From contig SLOR01000043.1 in the NCBI GenBank assembly GCA_007132395.1, positions 1 through 7,507 on the forward strand: a DNA stretch of 7,507 nucleotides, in the 5' to 3' direction. The DNA comes from Bacteroidales bacterium. Its GTDB lineage: Bacteria; Bacteroidota; Bacteroidia; Bacteroidales; UBA7960. Position 1 is the stretch's first letter. Each line of letters opens with the position of its first letter. The position numbers and the translations under genes were made by a program. Under the pieces are notes generated by a model that searched no databases, had not been told where the DNA came from, and saw only the letters and a list, made by a program, of their open reading frames with translations. Below, piece after piece: positions 6,475 to 7,507 of the stretch.

Positions 6475-7507
6475 AGATTTACAAGCTCATTGGTGAAATA
6501 CCTTGCTGCAGATTCCATGGGCAGGATGGGCGACTGGCCCAGGGGGCACAATGAGGTAGCGGCAATCATTTTGCTATCCTTTACCAGTTTCTGCACCAGG
6601 GCTTCTTTGTCTTTCTCACCGTTTTTCAGTTTTTCCAGATCTTTTACCAACAAGGTGGTACCCACACGGCAGGGTACGCACTTGCCGCAGGATTCATGCT
6701 TAAAGAAACGCAGGCTGGAATGCAACGCTTCATACACTGAATCTTCTTCGGCCATTATGATTACCGCGCCCGAACCCAGGGTGGCTCCTTTTTCCTTCAG
6801 GTTGTCGTAGGTCATTCTTTCATCCAGCATGCTTTTGTCTACAAACGTTCCGGCAGCACCTCCCAGCAGAGCGGCTTTAAAAGTTTTTCCATCGGCCATG
6901 CCTCCGCACAAATCATCAATAATCTGGCGCAGGGTAACACCCATCTCCAGTTCGTAGTATCCGGGTTTAGTTACCTGGCCACTTACGGTAAATATTTTGG
7001 TACCTGGCGAACGCTCCGTTCCATAACCTCTGTACCACTCTTTGCCGTGCCTTACAATAAGGGGAACATTGGCCAGAGTTTCTACATTATTCACCAGGGT
7101 TGGAGCGCCAAAAACACCTTTTTCGGCAGGGAAGGGTGGTTTGATACGGGGATTGCCCCGCTTGCCTTCCAGCGATTCGAGCATTGTAAGCTCTTCCCCG
7201 CACAGGTAAGAGCCCGCACCCAGTCGTATTTCCACGTCAAAGTCGAAGCCCGACCCAAGAATGTTTTTTCCAAGGAAGCCTTTCTTATAAGCATCCTCAA
7301 TGGCTTTGCGGGTGCGGGCAATGGAGGTGTAATATTCGCCACGAATATACATGTACCCTTTTGTGGCTCGAATGGCGTAGGCGGCAATGATAGTACCTTC
7401 AAGATAGAGATGAGGGTCTTCCTCCATAATCACCCTGTCCTTGAATGTACCCGGCTCGCCTTCGTCGGCATTTACCACCACATAGCGCTGGGGGCAATCC
7501 TGGCACG
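6471..7507 (-). CDS. NuoF/FdsB-like NADH-binding FMN iron-sulfur subunit, 5' end outside window
   Basis: The frame stays open to the right edge: codons for CQDCPQRY precede the GTG at 7481, which encodes an internal Val and is not a start. About 344 C-terminal residues are visible. Counting from that Val, NADEGEPGTFKDR (4-16) and GAGSYLCGEE (88-97) are the FMN/NADH-binding signatures of the 51-kDa subunit of complex I and its relatives. ESCGKCVPCR (263-272) with C312 in LCPLGQS gives the conserved CxxCxxC-x40-C ligand set of the [4Fe-4S] cluster next to FMN. The protein ends 24 residues after C312, so it lacks the extra ferredoxin-like tail of HydB/HndC-type hydrogenase subunits. It would pass electrons between the formate dehydrogenase catalytic subunit and NAD(H). 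The catalytic subunit gene follows 79 bases downstream, and a NuoE-like subunit gene is expected upstream. It could also be a stray complex I-type nuoF, but the neighbour argues for a formate dehydrogenase beta subunit. Its TAA stop lies in the end of the intergenic inverted repeat. Confidence 0.9.
   Translation of the reverse strand, partial: CQDCPQRYVVVNADEGEPGTFKDRVIMEEDPHLYLEGTIIAAYAIRATKGYMYIRGEYYTSIARTRKAIEDAYKKGFLGKNILGSGFDFDVEIRLGAGSYLCGEELTMLESLEGKRGNPRIKPPFPAEKGVFGAPTLVNNVETLANVPLIVRHGKEWYRGYGTERSPGTKIFTVSGQVTKPGYYELEMGVTLRQIIDDLCGGMADGKTFKAALLGGAAGTFVDKSMLDERMTYDNLKEKGATLGSGAVIIMAEEDSVYEALHSSLRFFKHESCGKCVPCRVGTTLLVKDLEKLKNGEKDKEALVQKLVKDSKMIAATSLCPLGQSPILPMESAARYFTNELVNL

Noticed and set aside
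7479..7481. GTG as a start codon of the NuoF-like gene
   Set aside because: The frame continues upstream with CQDCPQRY leading into the conserved NADEGEPG motif, so this GTG is internal.

Overview
The window looks like a piece of a Bacteroidota chromosome, most likely an anaerobic or facultative member of the Bacteroidales/Marinilabiliales kind (the order-level guess is inference). Three things point that way: a secreted protein ending in a type IX secretion (T9SS)-type C-terminal sorting domain, gene starts without a Shine-Dalgarno sequence, and one candidate promoter box resembling the Bacteroidota TAnnTTTG element. Five protein-coding genes fill almost the whole window; two of them run off its edges. 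No RNA gene, transposase or CRISPR array is visible.

Plus-strand half (1-3630). The first gene is the 3' part of a surface or secreted T9SS cargo protein, closed by a strong intrinsic terminator (921-958). After a 154-base intergenic region come two genes 16 bases apart, probably co-transcribed. The first joins an ATP-cone nucleotide-sensing domain to an Mrr-like PD-(D/E)XK nuclease domain. The second is an exported serine hydrolase of the class C beta-lactamase/DD-peptidase fold with a two-part C-terminal region.

Minus-strand half (3665-7507). Two genes form an operon read right to left: a NuoF/FdsB-like NADH- and FMN-binding iron-sulfur subunit (5' end outside the window) and a 908-residue molybdenum/tungsten formate dehydrogenase catalytic subunit with a cysteine active site. 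Together they suggest a soluble NAD-linked formate dehydrogenase. Formate would be oxidised at the bis-MGD centre, and electrons would pass along the Fe-S chain to the FMN of the NuoF-like subunit and on to NAD+. A NuoE-like third subunit would be expected just beyond base 7507. This half converges with the plus-strand half across a 34-base gap.

The least ordinary piece of DNA is the 79-base spacer between the two formate dehydrogenase genes. It holds a degenerate 8-base repeat arranged as an imperfect inverted repeat, one end of which supplies the stop codon of the NuoF-like gene. It looks like a copy of a dispersed intergenic repeat. I see no convincing new multi-gene system here. The best leads are that repeat, the missing His-Cys3 cluster ligands in the formate dehydrogenase, and the ATP-cone/nuclease fusion.
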